Below, piece after piece: positions 22,601 to 31,338 of a stretch of 64,000 bases of DNA. The number at the start of each line of letters is the position of its first letter. Within the stretch, counting starts at the first letter, position 1. Source of the stretch: DAOTXS01 sp034435055 (GTDB taxonomy: Bacteria > Chloroflexota > Anaerolineae > UBA4142); the NCBI GenBank assembly GCA_034435055.1, contig DAOTXS010000031.1, positions 33,666 to 97,665 of the forward strand, in the 5' to 3' direction. The notes under the pieces were generated by a model. The model was not told the DNA's origin and did no database searches. It was given only the letters and a program-made list of their open reading frames with translations. The position numbers were made by a program, and so were the translations under genes.

Positions 22601-23368
22601 ATGGACACCGCTCGTCAGATTCTGCGCTGGGCAATTCCCGGCTGGCACTTGTGGTTGTTTATACTGCTATTTATCGCTGTCCGTTTTGTTCTGAGCGGAT
22701 ACATCCTAACGCTTACAGATTTTGCGTCCCGTAACTTTGGCGAGTTATTGTCCTTTCTAACAATTCTTGCCGGGCTTGGCATCCCCATTGGCTTTTTGAT
22801 CTACCAGATTTACTTTTGGATTTACTGGAATCTTCCACTGCCAGTTAAGAATCCTGACGACCGCGGATATACTATCCTCAAGGATTGTTCTTTAGAATGG
22901 AAGAAGTTAGTCGGGTACGATATTGACCCAGATGCTCATTTAAATCCTGGAAAAAGCATCCAATTAGGTCCTTTTCGTTTTGCCATCAAAACACGTGACC
23001 TTCTCCATCGCTATCAGCATAATTGGCTACTTGCGGATTTTGCCTGGCATCAGACACTTGTGTTGAACGATGCCAAGTGGCTTGATGATCGTACTACTGT
23101 GCTTGTGGACATCTACCATTCTCTTGGAGCAAGTCTTATTTCTTTGTGGCTTGGGTACGGTATCTACTTTATCTATGACGTAATCATGCATCGCGTGCTC
23201 ATTGCTCAAGGGCAGACTGTTTATGTGTGGGCGGCAGTTTTCAATTTTCCTTTGCTCATTTTGCTGACTATTATCCTGCGGTTCAATAGAACCGATACAC
23301 TTCGCACGTTAGAGGCAATGAAACACGATTTCATTACCTACTTTGCGCGATTTCCTCGATCTAAGTAA
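22601..23368 (+). CDS. Polytopic membrane protein with a soluble loop, unrecognised
   Basis: A 255-residue protein with about four membrane helices: residues 16-40, 48-78, 168-192 and 202-225. Between helices two and three is a soluble loop of about 85 residues (NPDDRGYTILKDCSLEWKK and onward) with a single Cys. GAGGAGGAAG precedes the ATG. It is the last gene of the AT-rich cassette and ends before a palindrome shared with dinG. No transporter or enzyme signature was recognised. Its place in an operon next to a two-component operon suggests an output or signal-relay role, which is inference. Confidence 0.65.
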   Translation: MDTARQILRWAIPGWHLWLFILLFIAVRFVLSGYILTLTDFASRNFGELLSFLTILAGLGIPIGFLIYQIYFWIYWNLPLPVKNPDDRGYTILKDCSLEWKKLVGYDIDPDAHLNPGKSIQLGPFRFAIKTRDLLHRYQHNWLLADFAWHQTLVLNDAKWLDDRTTVLVDIYHSLGASLISLWLGYGIYFIYDVIMHRVLIAQGQTVYVWAAVFNFPLLILLTIILRFNRTDTLRTLEAMKHDFITYFARFPRSK

Positions 23369-23391
23369 CTGTGTGAGTGCGTGGTGTAAAC

Positions 23392-23438
23392 CAATGAGCC
23401 AATGAACTCTGATTAATGTTCGGTTCATTGGCTCATTG
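23392..23438. terminator. CAATGAGCCAATGAAC palindrome between convergent genes
   Basis: Perfect 16-base arms (23392-23407 and 23423-23438) around a 15-base loop. The right arm contains the dinG stop codon (23433-23435). It is a repeat-type palindrome that can serve as bidirectional terminator. Confidence 0.7.
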
Positions 23439-26276
23439 TCCCCCGTCGATCCACTTGACCGCAAACTGGGGCATTGCTTTGAGCGTCCCTTGATATTTCG
23501 ACACCGGCGGCAACGACTCGATGAACATCCGCCCGTACGATTTCGACAGCACGCGCTTGTCGAGCACCACGACGACGCCGCGATCATTTTTGCTTCGAAT
23601 CAAACGTCCGAATCCTTGCCGAAAACGGAGCACTGCTTCCGGCACCGCGTACTTGCTGAATGAATCCTCGAATGTTTCACTGCGTGCAGCAAAGATTGGA
23701 TCGCTCGGTACCGAAAAAGGCAAGCGTGCGATGACCAAACACGATAATGCCTCGCCGACGACATCGACGCCTTCCCAAAATGATTTTGTTCCCAGCAGTA
23801 CGGTTTTCTCCTGCGTCTTAAATGTTTCCAGCACTTGGCGGCGCGAGCCATCCAGATTTTGCGCGATGACGACGATGCCGTCTTCCTCCAGCGGACGCGT
23901 GATCGCGCGGTACGTCGCGTTGAGTTGCGAGAGTGAAGTGAACAACACAAGCGCGCGTCCTTGCGTCGCGCGCAACAAATCGATCAGCGATGCTTCGACG
24001 GCTTTTTGGTAACCGGGTTGCCCGGGCTCGGGAATGTCGGTTGGCACGTACACCATCGCCGCGTTTGCGTAATCGAACGGCGAGCCGACCGCGAGTTCGT
24101 CCGCCCAATCGCCAATGCCCAAACGTGATTTGATGTGCGCAAAACTCTTGTCCACACACAACGTCGCCGATGTGAGAATCGTCGCGCTCTTGTCCGCGAA
24201 TAATTTCTTTTGCAGTAACTCACCCACGTATAGCGGCGCGGCGTGCAAGGAAATGTTGTGATTGTTCTTGTTGACCTCAGCCCAATAAATTCCGTTCGCC
24301 GTCGGCTTGGTGATCAGCGCTTCCAGTTGCGCGCGCGTCTCACTCATCCGCCGCATCGCGCCGGCAAGTTCTTGCAGTAAATCGTAATGGCTCGGCACTT
24401 CGTAATCGTCGAGTTCGTTCCACGCGGTGTAAATTTTTTCGACGCCCTCGCGCACTTGGCGCAAGCGCGCGCCAAAATCGTCCCACGCAATTTCGATCTC
24501 GCTCCACGCCGGTTGCGCGCGGCGCGTCGGCGTCAAACGCAATTGGCGATCATACGCGTTTTCCGATTCCCCCGACAGTTGTTCTTGCGCATCGATGAAT
24601 TTTTCCAGCGCGACGAAGAAATCGTACACGCCACGAATCGCGCGGTCGATATCGTCCGCTACATCGTTAAAAATATTTTGCGTTTCATTTTTGAGACGCG
24701 GTGGCACATCGGAATGACGCAACGCGCCGGCAAGCAAACCGATCAACCCGCCGCGTTCGTTTGCCAGCCCGCGCAAAAGTTGTTCCAGCGACGAACTCGA
24801 CGCTTCGAACGACAACGCATCGGTCGCGCGCGCTTCCAAGTGATGCGCTTCATCGACGACGAGATATTTGTATTCTGGCAGAACGTGATTTTCCGTTGCC
24901 ACATCGGCGAGCAAGAGCGCGTGATTGACGATGATGACGTGCGCGCTTTCCGCTTTTTCGCGCGCGCGATAGAAAAAGCAGTTGCCTTGCTGTTGCAATT
25001 CGCAACGCTCCGCCGAACAATGATCCGCGTCGCTGGCAATGCGCGACCACACAGCATTTTCGGCGGGACCCATCAAGATCAATTCCGCGCTGTCGCCGGT
25101 CGTCGTCGATGGCAACCACGCGAGCGCTTTGGCGATGACGCGCGTTTCTTCGTTTGTCAGTTTATCATTTTTGCGTAACGCATCCAAACGCGTGCGGCAT
25201 AAATAATTCGAACGACCTTTCAACAACGCGGCTTTGAATTCAAACGGCAAGACCTTGCGTAAATCGGGAATGTCTTTGAGATAAAGTTGATCTTGGAGGT
25301 TAATCGTGTTCGTCGAAATCACGACGCGTTGATTGTTTTGCGCCGCCCAATAAATTGCCGGAATCAAATACGCAAGCGATTTACCGGTGCCGGTCCCGGC
25401 TTCGACCAACCTCGTCGCGCCGTCGTTGAACGCGCCGGCAACTGCACGCAACATTTCGATTTGTTGCGGACGAAATTCGTACCCGTCGAAGGTCTTGGCG
25501 AACAGTCCCTCGGCCCCCAACAAATGCGCGAGCGCGTCCACGTCGAGCGGATCGTTGTGCGCTTTGGGTTTGAGCGGTCGTTCGTCACGGTCGCGCGAGA
25601 AAAGCAAACCCAGGGTTTCTTCGCTCGTCGTCGCGCCTTTTGCCGCCAGTTGCGCGCCAATCGTCCCCGGCGCAAATGCGGTGCGCACGCGGTCGCGCAA
25701 AATATCTTGGAACGCATATTTCAACGACCAGTTCGATTTATCGCCGACTTTGGTAATTTCTTCGATGACTTTGGGATCGAGTTTGCGCGCGCGTTCGCTC
25801 AACGCGTTGAATAACGCCGCTACCGCGCGCGCATCGTCCAACGCGCGATGCCGGGTTGGAAATTCGATGCCGAGTTCATCCATCAATTTGCCTAGTGAAT
25901 AGCGCGACGCGTACGGCATCAAGATGCACGCTAGTTCGAACGTGTCGAGCGCGGGGGCGGAGAAGGAAAGCCCGCCGCGTTGAAGAAAAGACAAATCGAA
26001 TTGAATGTTGTGACCGACAATCGGATTTTCGCCGATGAAGCGCGAGAGTTGCGGCACAACTTGAAACAGCGACGGCGCGTTTTCCACCTCGCGTTGCGTG
26101 ATGCCGGTGAGTCGTTCGATTTTGTGCGGGAGCGCGCGACCTGGGTTGACGAGCGATGACCACTCGCCAATGATCTCGTCGCCGCGAAATTTGACCGCGC
26201 CGATTTCGATGATCGCGTCGCGGTCGGCTTGCAAGCCGGTCGTTTCGGTGTCGAGCGCAACGTAAATGCGGGGCAT
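23433..26276 (-). CDS. dinG: DinG-type ATP-dependent helicase with N-terminal DnaQ exonuclease domain
   Basis: A 947-residue fusion. The 3'-5' exonuclease domain is residues 1-165, with VALDTETTG (exo I), GHNIQFDLSF (exo II) and the HRALDDARAVAALF exo III block. The XPD/DinG helicase follows: EAGTGTGKSLAYL (Walker A, about 290), four Cys with HCSAERC and NCFF spacing that should bind a [4Fe-4S] cluster (about 420-440), and VVDEAHHLE (DEAH box). C-terminal motifs FWEGVDVVGE and QGFGRLIRSKND are present. The ATG at 26276 is used; a TTG three codons upstream is also open. A GTTCTAG half-site lies upstream at 26304, too weak to call SOS control. Confidence 0.93.
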   Translation of the reverse strand: MPRIYVALDTETTGLQADRDAIIEIGAVKFRGDEIIGEWSSLVNPGRALPHKIERLTGITQREVENAPSLFQVVPQLSRFIGENPIVGHNIQFDLSFLQRGGLSFSAPALDTFELACILMPYASRYSLGKLMDELGIEFPTRHRALDDARAVAALFNALSERARKLDPKVIEEITKVGDKSNWSLKYAFQDILRDRVRTAFAPGTIGAQLAAKGATTSEETLGLLFSRDRDERPLKPKAHNDPLDVDALAHLLGAEGLFAKTFDGYEFRPQQIEMLRAVAGAFNDGATRLVEAGTGTGKSLAYLIPAIYWAAQNNQRVVISTNTINLQDQLYLKDIPDLRKVLPFEFKAALLKGRSNYLCRTRLDALRKNDKLTNEETRVIAKALAWLPSTTTGDSAELILMGPAENAVWSRIASDADHCSAERCELQQQGNCFFYRAREKAESAHVIIVNHALLLADVATENHVLPEYKYLVVDEAHHLEARATDALSFEASSSSLEQLLRGLANERGGLIGLLAGALRHSDVPPRLKNETQNIFNDVADDIDRAIRGVYDFFVALEKFIDAQEQLSGESENAYDRQLRLTPTRRAQPAWSEIEIAWDDFGARLRQVREGVEKIYTAWNELDDYEVPSHYDLLQELAGAMRRMSETRAQLEALITKPTANGIYWAEVNKNNHNISLHAAPLYVGELLQKKLFADKSATILTSATLCVDKSFAHIKSRLGIGDWADELAVGSPFDYANAAMVYVPTDIPEPGQPGYQKAVEASLIDLLRATQGRALVLFTSLSQLNATYRAITRPLEEDGIVVIAQNLDGSRRQVLETFKTQEKTVLLGTKSFWEGVDVVGEALSCLVIARLPFSVPSDPIFAARSETFEDSFSKYAVPEAVLRFRQGFGRLIRSKNDRGVVVVLDKRVLSKSYGRMFIESLPPVSKYQGTLKAMPQFAVKWIDGGQ

Positions 26277-26409
26277 GAATTCCAATCTAGCGAGCGAAAG
26301 TTTGTTCTAGCGCGATTCTACCACAAGTGTGCGGAAATGCAAAAGCCATTTGAAACCTTTTGCCGTTCACTGCATCGAATAGAATAATCTTCTTGAGGAA
26401 AAAGGTGGA

Positions 26410-26817
26410 ATGAAAAATCTGAAACTCATCTTTGCGCTAACGATCATTTTGATAACGTCCAGCGTCGTCGCGTGTCAAAATAGTGCGCCCGTCGCCAACC
26501 TAATGCCCAAAGAAGTATCGATGACAGAAGCCATGAACTTGCGCAACGCCGGCGCGTTCATTCTCGATGTACGCCAGCCGGACGAGTGGAACGAATATCA
26601 CGTCCCCGGTTCAACGCTGATACCGCTCGGCGAGTTGGACGCGCGGGTGAAAGAATTGCCACGCGATAAACAGATCGTCGTCGTGTGTCGTTCCGGCAAT
26701 CGGAGTGCGACCGGGCGCGACATTTTGTTGAAAGCGGGATTTCCTCAAGTAACGAGTCTTGCCGGCGGCTTGAGTCAATGGAAAGCGGCGGGACATCCAA
26801 CGGTAACGGGACCATAA
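26410..26817 (+). CDS. Rhodanese-domain lipoprotein
   Basis: A 135-residue lipoprotein with signal peptide and lipobox SVVACQ (Cys22). The rest is one rhodanese domain: AFILDVRQPDEWNEYHVPG (about residues 50-68) and the active-site loop VVVCRSGNRSATG with catalytic Cys at about 97, and LAGGLSQWKAAG near the end. The domain should face outside the membrane and could transfer sulfane sulfur or act as a redox thiol. AAAAAGGTGG precedes the ATG. It is a single gene ending at a bidirectional terminator. Confidence 0.9.
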   Translation: MKNLKLIFALTIILITSSVVACQNSAPVANLMPKEVSMTEAMNLRNAGAFILDVRQPDEWNEYHVPGSTLIPLGELDARVKELPRDKQIVVVCRSGNRSATGRDILLKAGFPQVTSLAGGLSQWKAAGHPTVTGP

Positions 26818-26820
26818 CGA

Positions 26821-26854
26821 AAAGTGGAGCCAGGTTGATGGCTCCACTTTTTTC
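26821..26854. terminator. Bidirectional intrinsic terminator
   Basis: AAAAGTGGAGCCA (26821-26833), loop GGTTGA, TGGCTCCACTTTT followed by TT. Both convergent genes read into A/T runs on the correct side. Confidence 0.9.
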
Positions 26855-26875
26855 ATCACCATTCTTGAAATCGAT

Positions 26876-27223
26876 TTACGACTTTTTCTCCGCCTCTTCA
26901 ATCGCTTTGCGGATTTGCTCGTTCAAAGCGCGCACGCCTTTCGCAATGCCGCGCGCGATGTCGTCCGGCGCGTCACTCTCTTTGATTGCTTGCGCGGTTT
27001 GTTTGACTTGCTCGCCGGCTTTTTTCAGCGACTCGTTCGCCTGCGCCGATTTCAGCGCGCGCTGGATTTCCGCCTCCAGATTGCCAATCGCTTGAACGAT
27101 GTCTTGCTCCATCTCTTTGGTTTTCGGGTGCTCGCGCGCAACGACGAACGCGCGTTTGATCTGCTCACCCAATTCGCGCAACTCTTGCGCAAGGTCGAAC
27201 GGTTGTGGTTCTGGTGTACTCAT
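26876..27223 (-). CDS. Small helical (coiled-coil) protein, unrecognised
   Basis: A 115-residue, highly charged, almost entirely helical protein. After a short N-terminal tail come repeated heptad-like stretches (LAQELRELGEQIKRAFVVAR, then KAGEQVKQTAQAIKES). No signal peptide, membrane helix or catalytic motif. AGGAGC precedes the ATG 7 bases upstream. The composition resembles small apolipophorin-like or stress-associated helical proteins, but no family can be named. It lies after metG on the same strand, separated by a palindromic repeat. Confidence 0.65.
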   Translation of the reverse strand: MSTPEPQPFDLAQELRELGEQIKRAFVVAREHPKTKEMEQDIVQAIGNLEAEIQRALKSAQANESLKKAGEQVKQTAQAIKESDAPDDIARGIAKGVRALNEQIRKAIEEAEKKS

Positions 27224-27237
27224 GTTTGCTCCTCCAC

Positions 27238-27323
27238 GTCATTGCGAGCCACGTTTTTTGCGGCGTGGCAATCTCTCAAATCACTTTGAAAGATTGCTTC
27301 GTCGCTTTGCTCCCCGCAATGAC
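27238..27323. repeat. GTCATTGCGAG palindromic repeat
   Basis: GTCATTGCGAG at 27238 and CGCAATGAC ending at 27323 are terminal inverted repeats, with inner arms GCAATCT.../...AGATTGC. It is intergenic between metG and the helical protein. Relatives at 33541, 53599 and 57172. Confidence 0.75.
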
Positions 27324-27331
27324 AGAATGTT

Positions 27332-29095
27332 TTACACTCTTCCCAATTTCGCCTTTTCCTCTTCCGCAATCTTCTCATCCAACTTTTTGAACAACGCTTT
27401 CGGTTCGCGCAACGCTTGCCCCGGTTTCAATTGCGAAGGTTCCCACTTTTGCGAATGTTTCCCGGGATGGTACACCGCCGCCGCGTGGCTCCGCATCGTT
27501 TCGTGGAATGTTTCGATTTTGATTTCGCCCAGCAAGTCGCCGTCGTAACCCAGTTGCTTGTGCAGTTCGTTCGACGAAAAGGGGAGGAACGGATAGAACA
27601 ATGTTTTCAAATTGTCGATGACGCGCAAGGCGACAAAGAGCGATGTTGCCGTGCGCGCGCGATCGATTTTGATCGTCTTCCACGGTTCGGTGATTTGTAA
27701 ATAGACGTTCGCCGCGCGCGCGACATCGACCGCGAGGTTGAGCGCTTCTTTAAAGCGCACGCGCCCCAACGCATCGCCCACCGTGGCAAACGCCGTCTCT
27801 GATTTTGCGATGAGTGCGCGGTCGGCGTCGTTCAACTCACCCGGCGTTGGCACGCGCTGATCGAAATTCTTGTACGTGAATGTGAGCACGCGATTCGCCA
27901 GATTGCCCCAGTTCGCAATGAGTTCATCGTTGTTGCGGCGGACAAATTCCTTCCATGTAAAATCGGTGTCGGCAAATTCCGGCATATTCGCCGAGAGCAA
28001 ATAACGCAATGGGTCGGGATCGTACGCTTGCAAGTAATCGTTGATCCAGACTGCCCAATGTTCACTCTTGCTGAACTTGCGCCCTTCGAGATTGAGAAAT
28101 TCATTTGCCGGCACATCGTACGGGAGCGGCAAGTTTTCATCGTATCCCAGTAACATTGCGGGCCATATAATCGTGTGGAACGGAATATTGTCCTTGCCGA
28201 CGAAATAGTACCCGCGCACGTCATCCGATTTTGTCCACCATTCTTTCCACTTGTCCGGCGTCCCGCGATTTCGCGCCCACTCGACCGACGCGGAGTAGTA
28301 ACCGATGACGGCTTCGAACCACACGTAAATGCGTTTCGATTCGTAACCGGGAATCGGTAGCGTGATGCCCCAGTCCATATCGCGCGTGATGGCGCGACCG
28401 TGCAAGCCGGCTTGCAACCAGTTCCGTACGAACGCGACGACGTTTGATTTCCAGTACGTATCTTTATCCGCAAGATAATCGAGCAATCTTTTCTCGAACT
28501 TTGCCAAGTCGAGATAAAAGTGTTCGCTCTCGCGCACGACGAGTTGGTGTGTTTCGCCCGGCTTTGCCAATTTGCATTTCGGATCGATCAGTTCCGTCGC
28601 ATCGAGGACGCGTCCGCAGTTGTCACATTGATCGCCGCGCGCGCGCGGAAAGTGACAGTGCGGGCATTCGCCGTTGATGTACCGGTCGGGCAAAAAACGC
28701 GCGTCGGTTTCGCAGTAGATTTGTTTTTCGGTCGCTTTGTAAATGTTGTCTTTTTGTAAATTACGCAAAAAGAAATCCTGCGCAATCGCCCAATGATTTT
28801 CGGTGTCGGTGTGCGTAAAGAGATCGAACGAGATACCCAGTTTCTGCCACGCTTCGAGAAAGAGCGCGTGCGAACGTTCGAACACCACGCGCGCAGTCGT
28901 GCCTTCTTCGTCGGCAGTGACGGTCACCGGCGTCCCGTGTGAATCGGAACCGGAGACCATCAACACATCGTTTCCGATCAAGCGATGATAGCGCGCGAAA
29001 ATATCGGCGGTGAGGTACGCGCCGGCGATATGTCCTAAATGCAGAGGTCCGTTGGCGTAGGGCCAAGCAACGAAAACTCCGATTTTCTTGTTCAT
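27332..29095 (-). CDS. metG: Methionyl-tRNA synthetase
   Basis: A 587-residue class I synthetase that charges tRNA(Met). The N-terminus MNKKIGVFVAWPYANGPLHLGH carries the HIGH-type motif HLGH at about residues 19-22. A zinc knuckle CPHCHFPRARGDQCDNCGR lies at about 140-158, so this is the four-Cys type. The KMSKS loop appears as GRKFSKSEH (about 330). The anticodon-binding helical domain follows, without a C-terminal EMAP/tRNA-binding extension. ATG 29095 is preceded by GGGAG; upstream frame extension to 29167 runs into the leader and is not conserved-looking. Expression probably depends on the structured leader upstream. Confidence 0.95.
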   Translation of the reverse strand: MNKKIGVFVAWPYANGPLHLGHIAGAYLTADIFARYHRLIGNDVLMVSGSDSHGTPVTVTADEEGTTARVVFERSHALFLEAWQKLGISFDLFTHTDTENHWAIAQDFFLRNLQKDNIYKATEKQIYCETDARFLPDRYINGECPHCHFPRARGDQCDNCGRVLDATELIDPKCKLAKPGETHQLVVRESEHFYLDLAKFEKRLLDYLADKDTYWKSNVVAFVRNWLQAGLHGRAITRDMDWGITLPIPGYESKRIYVWFEAVIGYYSASVEWARNRGTPDKWKEWWTKSDDVRGYYFVGKDNIPFHTIIWPAMLLGYDENLPLPYDVPANEFLNLEGRKFSKSEHWAVWINDYLQAYDPDPLRYLLSANMPEFADTDFTWKEFVRRNNDELIANWGNLANRVLTFTYKNFDQRVPTPGELNDADRALIAKSETAFATVGDALGRVRFKEALNLAVDVARAANVYLQITEPWKTIKIDRARTATSLFVALRVIDNLKTLFYPFLPFSSNELHKQLGYDGDLLGEIKIETFHETMRSHAAAVYHPGKHSQKWEPSQLKPGQALREPKALFKKLDEKIAEEEKAKLGRV

Positions 29096-29311
29096 GGGAA
29101 TCTCCCTCAAGATTGACCGAGGACGGAAACGCTTCGCATCGGTCATCCGTCGTTTTTTAGGAAACAAAAACGCCGCCCTGACTGTACATCAAGCGGCGTG
29201 GCGCACCGAGAACGCGCAAAACGCGTGCCCACCGTTACGGTGCGCCGCTCGCCATGACCATCGCGTTCGTGAAAATTCGGAACGTGAACATCGTGAACTC
29301 CAATTGGTGCT
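29096..29311 (-). other. Long structured metG leader, possible attenuation control
   Basis: About 215 bases separate the promoter from the metG ATG. In the transcript GGCGCACCG pairs with CGGTGCGCC (29238-29246 with 29200-29208), enclosing CACCG-TAA-CGGTG and ACGCG-TTTTG-CGCGT hairpins. Directly after comes the terminator at 29162-29199, about 70 bases before the start codon. A GGTGGGCACGCG segment inside resembles the T-box sequence, but the tRNA-contacting base is G where tRNA(Met) would need U. A control leader is probable and its class is open. Confidence 0.5.
29162..29199 (-). terminator. Terminator within the metG leader
   Basis: On the minus strand ACGCCGC (29193-29199), 16-base loop, GCGGCGT (29170-29176) continuing into TTTTGTTT. 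It precedes the gene it would shut off, as in attenuation. Confidence 0.65.
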
Positions 29312-29340
29312 ATTCTAGCATAAATTGACCGGGTTGCCAA
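29312..29340 (-). promoter_or_regulatory. Promoter of metG
   Basis: On the minus strand TTGGCA (29335-29340), 17 bases, TAGAAT (29312-29317). Confidence 0.7.
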
Positions 29341-29367
29341 GTGGTCATGTCAGCGTTTCAGGCGCGA

Positions 29368-30480
29368 CTAGCGAGGGTTGCCGCACGCGCCACAAACTGC
29401 AATCAGGGTGGTGATCGGCACGGCCGCCATTAAACCAAGCGAGCCAACGAGCGTTCGCACAATTTCCTCGGCGATCAATTCACGGTTCAGCGTTTGACTC
29501 CACGGTTCCGGATAAACTTGAAACAACAACAAAGGCAACGATGCGCCAGCGTACGCTAACACCAACGTATTGACCGTCGCCGCAATGTGATCGTGCCCGA
29601 TGTTCATCGCGCGCGTGTACAATTCACGCCAAGTGAGCCTTGGATTTGCCGCTGCTAATTCGATCACGGCGGATGCCTGACTGACGATGACATCGTCCAG
29701 TACGCCGAGCGTGCCCACGATGATGCCGGCGAGCAACAAGCCGCGCGCGTTGAGCGAGGCGTGGGCAACTTGCAGGAACGATGTTTCCTCCGTGCCAAAA
29801 CCGGTCAAGCGTGTGATTTGAAGCGACAACGCGGCGAGGATGCCGGTCAACACTAGACTGAAAAATACTCCCAGGAGTGCGGCGTGTGTTTTAAGCGTCC
29901 ATCCTTGCGTGAGATACAGCGTTGCAGAGAGCAAAACGAACGAGCCGCTCACACTCACGATCACCGGATCGAACCCGGCAGCAATCAATGGCACGATGAC
30001 CCCGATCAACACGACGAAACTGATTGCCAGACCGATCAAAGCGCGTACGCCTTTCCATCCACTGACCAGAATCAGCGCGATGACAAAGAGCGAAGCAAGT
30101 CCAAGCAACGATCCCGTTCGTACCACATCGGCGATGAACATCAATGAATCTGCCTCAGCTGGTGCCACGATGACTACCAAGACTTGATCGCCGGTGGCGT
30201 ACGTTTGACCATTGCTGGCATCGTGGTTGATGATGTGGCGCGTTCCTTTTTCAGGTCCGCTTTGGAGTTCGATTTCAAGGCGCTGTTCGTTTGTGGCAGT
30301 CGTGGCGATCACTTGCACTATACGCGCTTGAACCGTTTGCGTTTCGCCTTCAGCCAGCGAAACCGGGTCGGCGCGGCTATCATGCAACAGAATCTGTAAC
30401 GCGATTGCCAGAACGAGCAACAGCGCAAAAACAAACAAACCACCGGCGGCAACGAGGGCATTGCGTTTGAAAGTGTTCAT
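29368..30480 (-). CDS. YibE/F family membrane protein
   Basis: A 370-residue membrane protein of the YibE/F family, whose function is unknown. After one N-terminal helix (about residues 10-30) comes an extracellular beta domain (about 45-125). Then about seven membrane helices follow, with the family segment GTLGVLDDVIVSQASAVIELA (about 262-282, slightly split) and MNIGHDHIAATVNTLVLAYAG. ATG 30480 is chosen because GAGGAAGC precedes it; the frame extends upstream to 30531 over the next gene's end. It lies at the end of the glycan gene group, but nothing links it to that pathway. Confidence 0.85.
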   Translation of the reverse strand: MNTFKRNALVAAGGLFVFALLLVLAIALQILLHDSRADPVSLAEGETQTVQARIVQVIATTATNEQRLEIELQSGPEKGTRHIINHDASNGQTYATGDQVLVVIVAPAEADSLMFIADVVRTGSLLGLASLFVIALILVSGWKGVRALIGLAISFVVLIGVIVPLIAAGFDPVIVSVSGSFVLLSATLYLTQGWTLKTHAALLGVFFSLVLTGILAALSLQITRLTGFGTEETSFLQVAHASLNARGLLLAGIIVGTLGVLDDVIVSQASAVIELAAANPRLTWRELYTRAMNIGHDHIAATVNTLVLAYAGASLPLLLFQVYPEPWSQTLNRELIAEEIVRTLVGSLGLMAAVPITTLIAVCGACGNPR

Positions 30481-30527
30481 TTGCTTCCTCGTGTCATTTG
30501 AGCGGCGGTTGGATTTTAAGCGGCGAA

Positions 30528-31295
30528 TCAATCATACCTGCCACGCAGATCATTCCAGCGCACCATCACCACATCCCGGAAATTGCGCCACGAATCTTTG
30601 AGCGGATTCACTTTGGTTTCCGTGCCGTACTGCCATTCGACCGGGACTTCTTTGATCTTGACGCCGGCTTTTTGCGCGATGAACAAAACTTCGACATCAA
30701 AGCCGGTCACCATCGCATCGGTGATCTTTTTGGCGTTCTCGCCATACAACTTCATTCGCGTGAATACATCTTTCGCTACGTCGTCGCGGAACGCTTTGAA
30801 TCCGCATTGCGTATCGTCAATCCCGCGCACGGTGAGCAAGCGCACGATCATATTGAACACGCGCCCCATAATATGGCGATAGAACGGTTCTTGGATGCGC
30901 CGCGCCCCTTTGCCTTCGCGCGAGCCGATCACGATGCCGTACCCGCGCTCGAACCACGGCAACATCTCGCTGATTTCTTCGATGGGTGTCGACAAATCGG
31001 CGTCGGAAAATAAAACGATGTGGCCACGCGCGGCGAGCACGCCGGTGCGAACGGCGTATCCTTTGCCGCGATGATCGTTGCGAATCAATTTGACGCGCGG
31101 ATGCGAAGCCACAAACGTCTCGACGACTTGCGCGGTGCGATCCGAACTACCGTCGTCGACGACGATCAATTCACTGGCGTACGCTTGCTGATTCAAATAA
31201 TCGACAATCGTTTCAAGGGTTTGAGGGAGGCGGCGTTCTTCGTTGTACGCCGGGACGACGACCGAAAGAAACGGCTTGGAATTTTGTGCTGGCAT
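30528..31295 (-). CDS. Family 2 glycosyltransferase, dolichyl-phosphate-sugar synthase type
   Basis: A 255-residue cytoplasmic GT2. SVVVPAYNEERRLPQTLE (about residues 11-28) opens the nucleotide-binding fold, IVVDDGSSD follows at about 44-52, and the metal-binding FSDADLSTP at about 94. The closing region with QCGFKAFRDDVAKDVF is typical of dolichyl-phosphate glucosyl/mannosyltransferase-like enzymes, which load a sugar onto a polyprenyl phosphate. That lipid-linked sugar would be the natural donor for the GT39 membrane enzyme encoded next to it. It has no membrane helix of its own. Confidence 0.9.
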   Translation of the reverse strand: MPAQNSKPFLSVVVPAYNEERRLPQTLETIVDYLNQQAYASELIVVDDGSSDRTAQVVETFVASHPRVKLIRNDHRGKGYAVRTGVLAARGHIVLFSDADLSTPIEEISEMLPWFERGYGIVIGSREGKGARRIQEPFYRHIMGRVFNMIVRLLTVRGIDDTQCGFKAFRDDVAKDVFTRMKLYGENAKKITDAMVTGFDVEVLFIAQKAGVKIKEVPVEWQYGTETKVNPLKDSWRNFRDVVMVRWNDLRGRYD

Positions 31296-31338
31296 GAGAC
31301 GCGCCTATTCTATCCGAAAAAACGAAAAACACAAAACG

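Noticed and set aside
24387..25178. 263-codon open frame on the plus strand
   Set aside because: It lies entirely within dinG on the opposite strand; the long shadow arises from codon bias, and no family pattern is seen.
26291..26320. LexA site upstream of dinG
   Set aside because: CTAGAAC-AAAC-TTTCG has only one good half-site; the other fails at the first base.
29096..29311. metG leader as a T-box riboswitch
   Set aside because: The GGTGG segment is there, but the tRNA-pairing base is G instead of U and no stem I with a clear ATG specifier loop was found. Kept as an unclassified structured leader.
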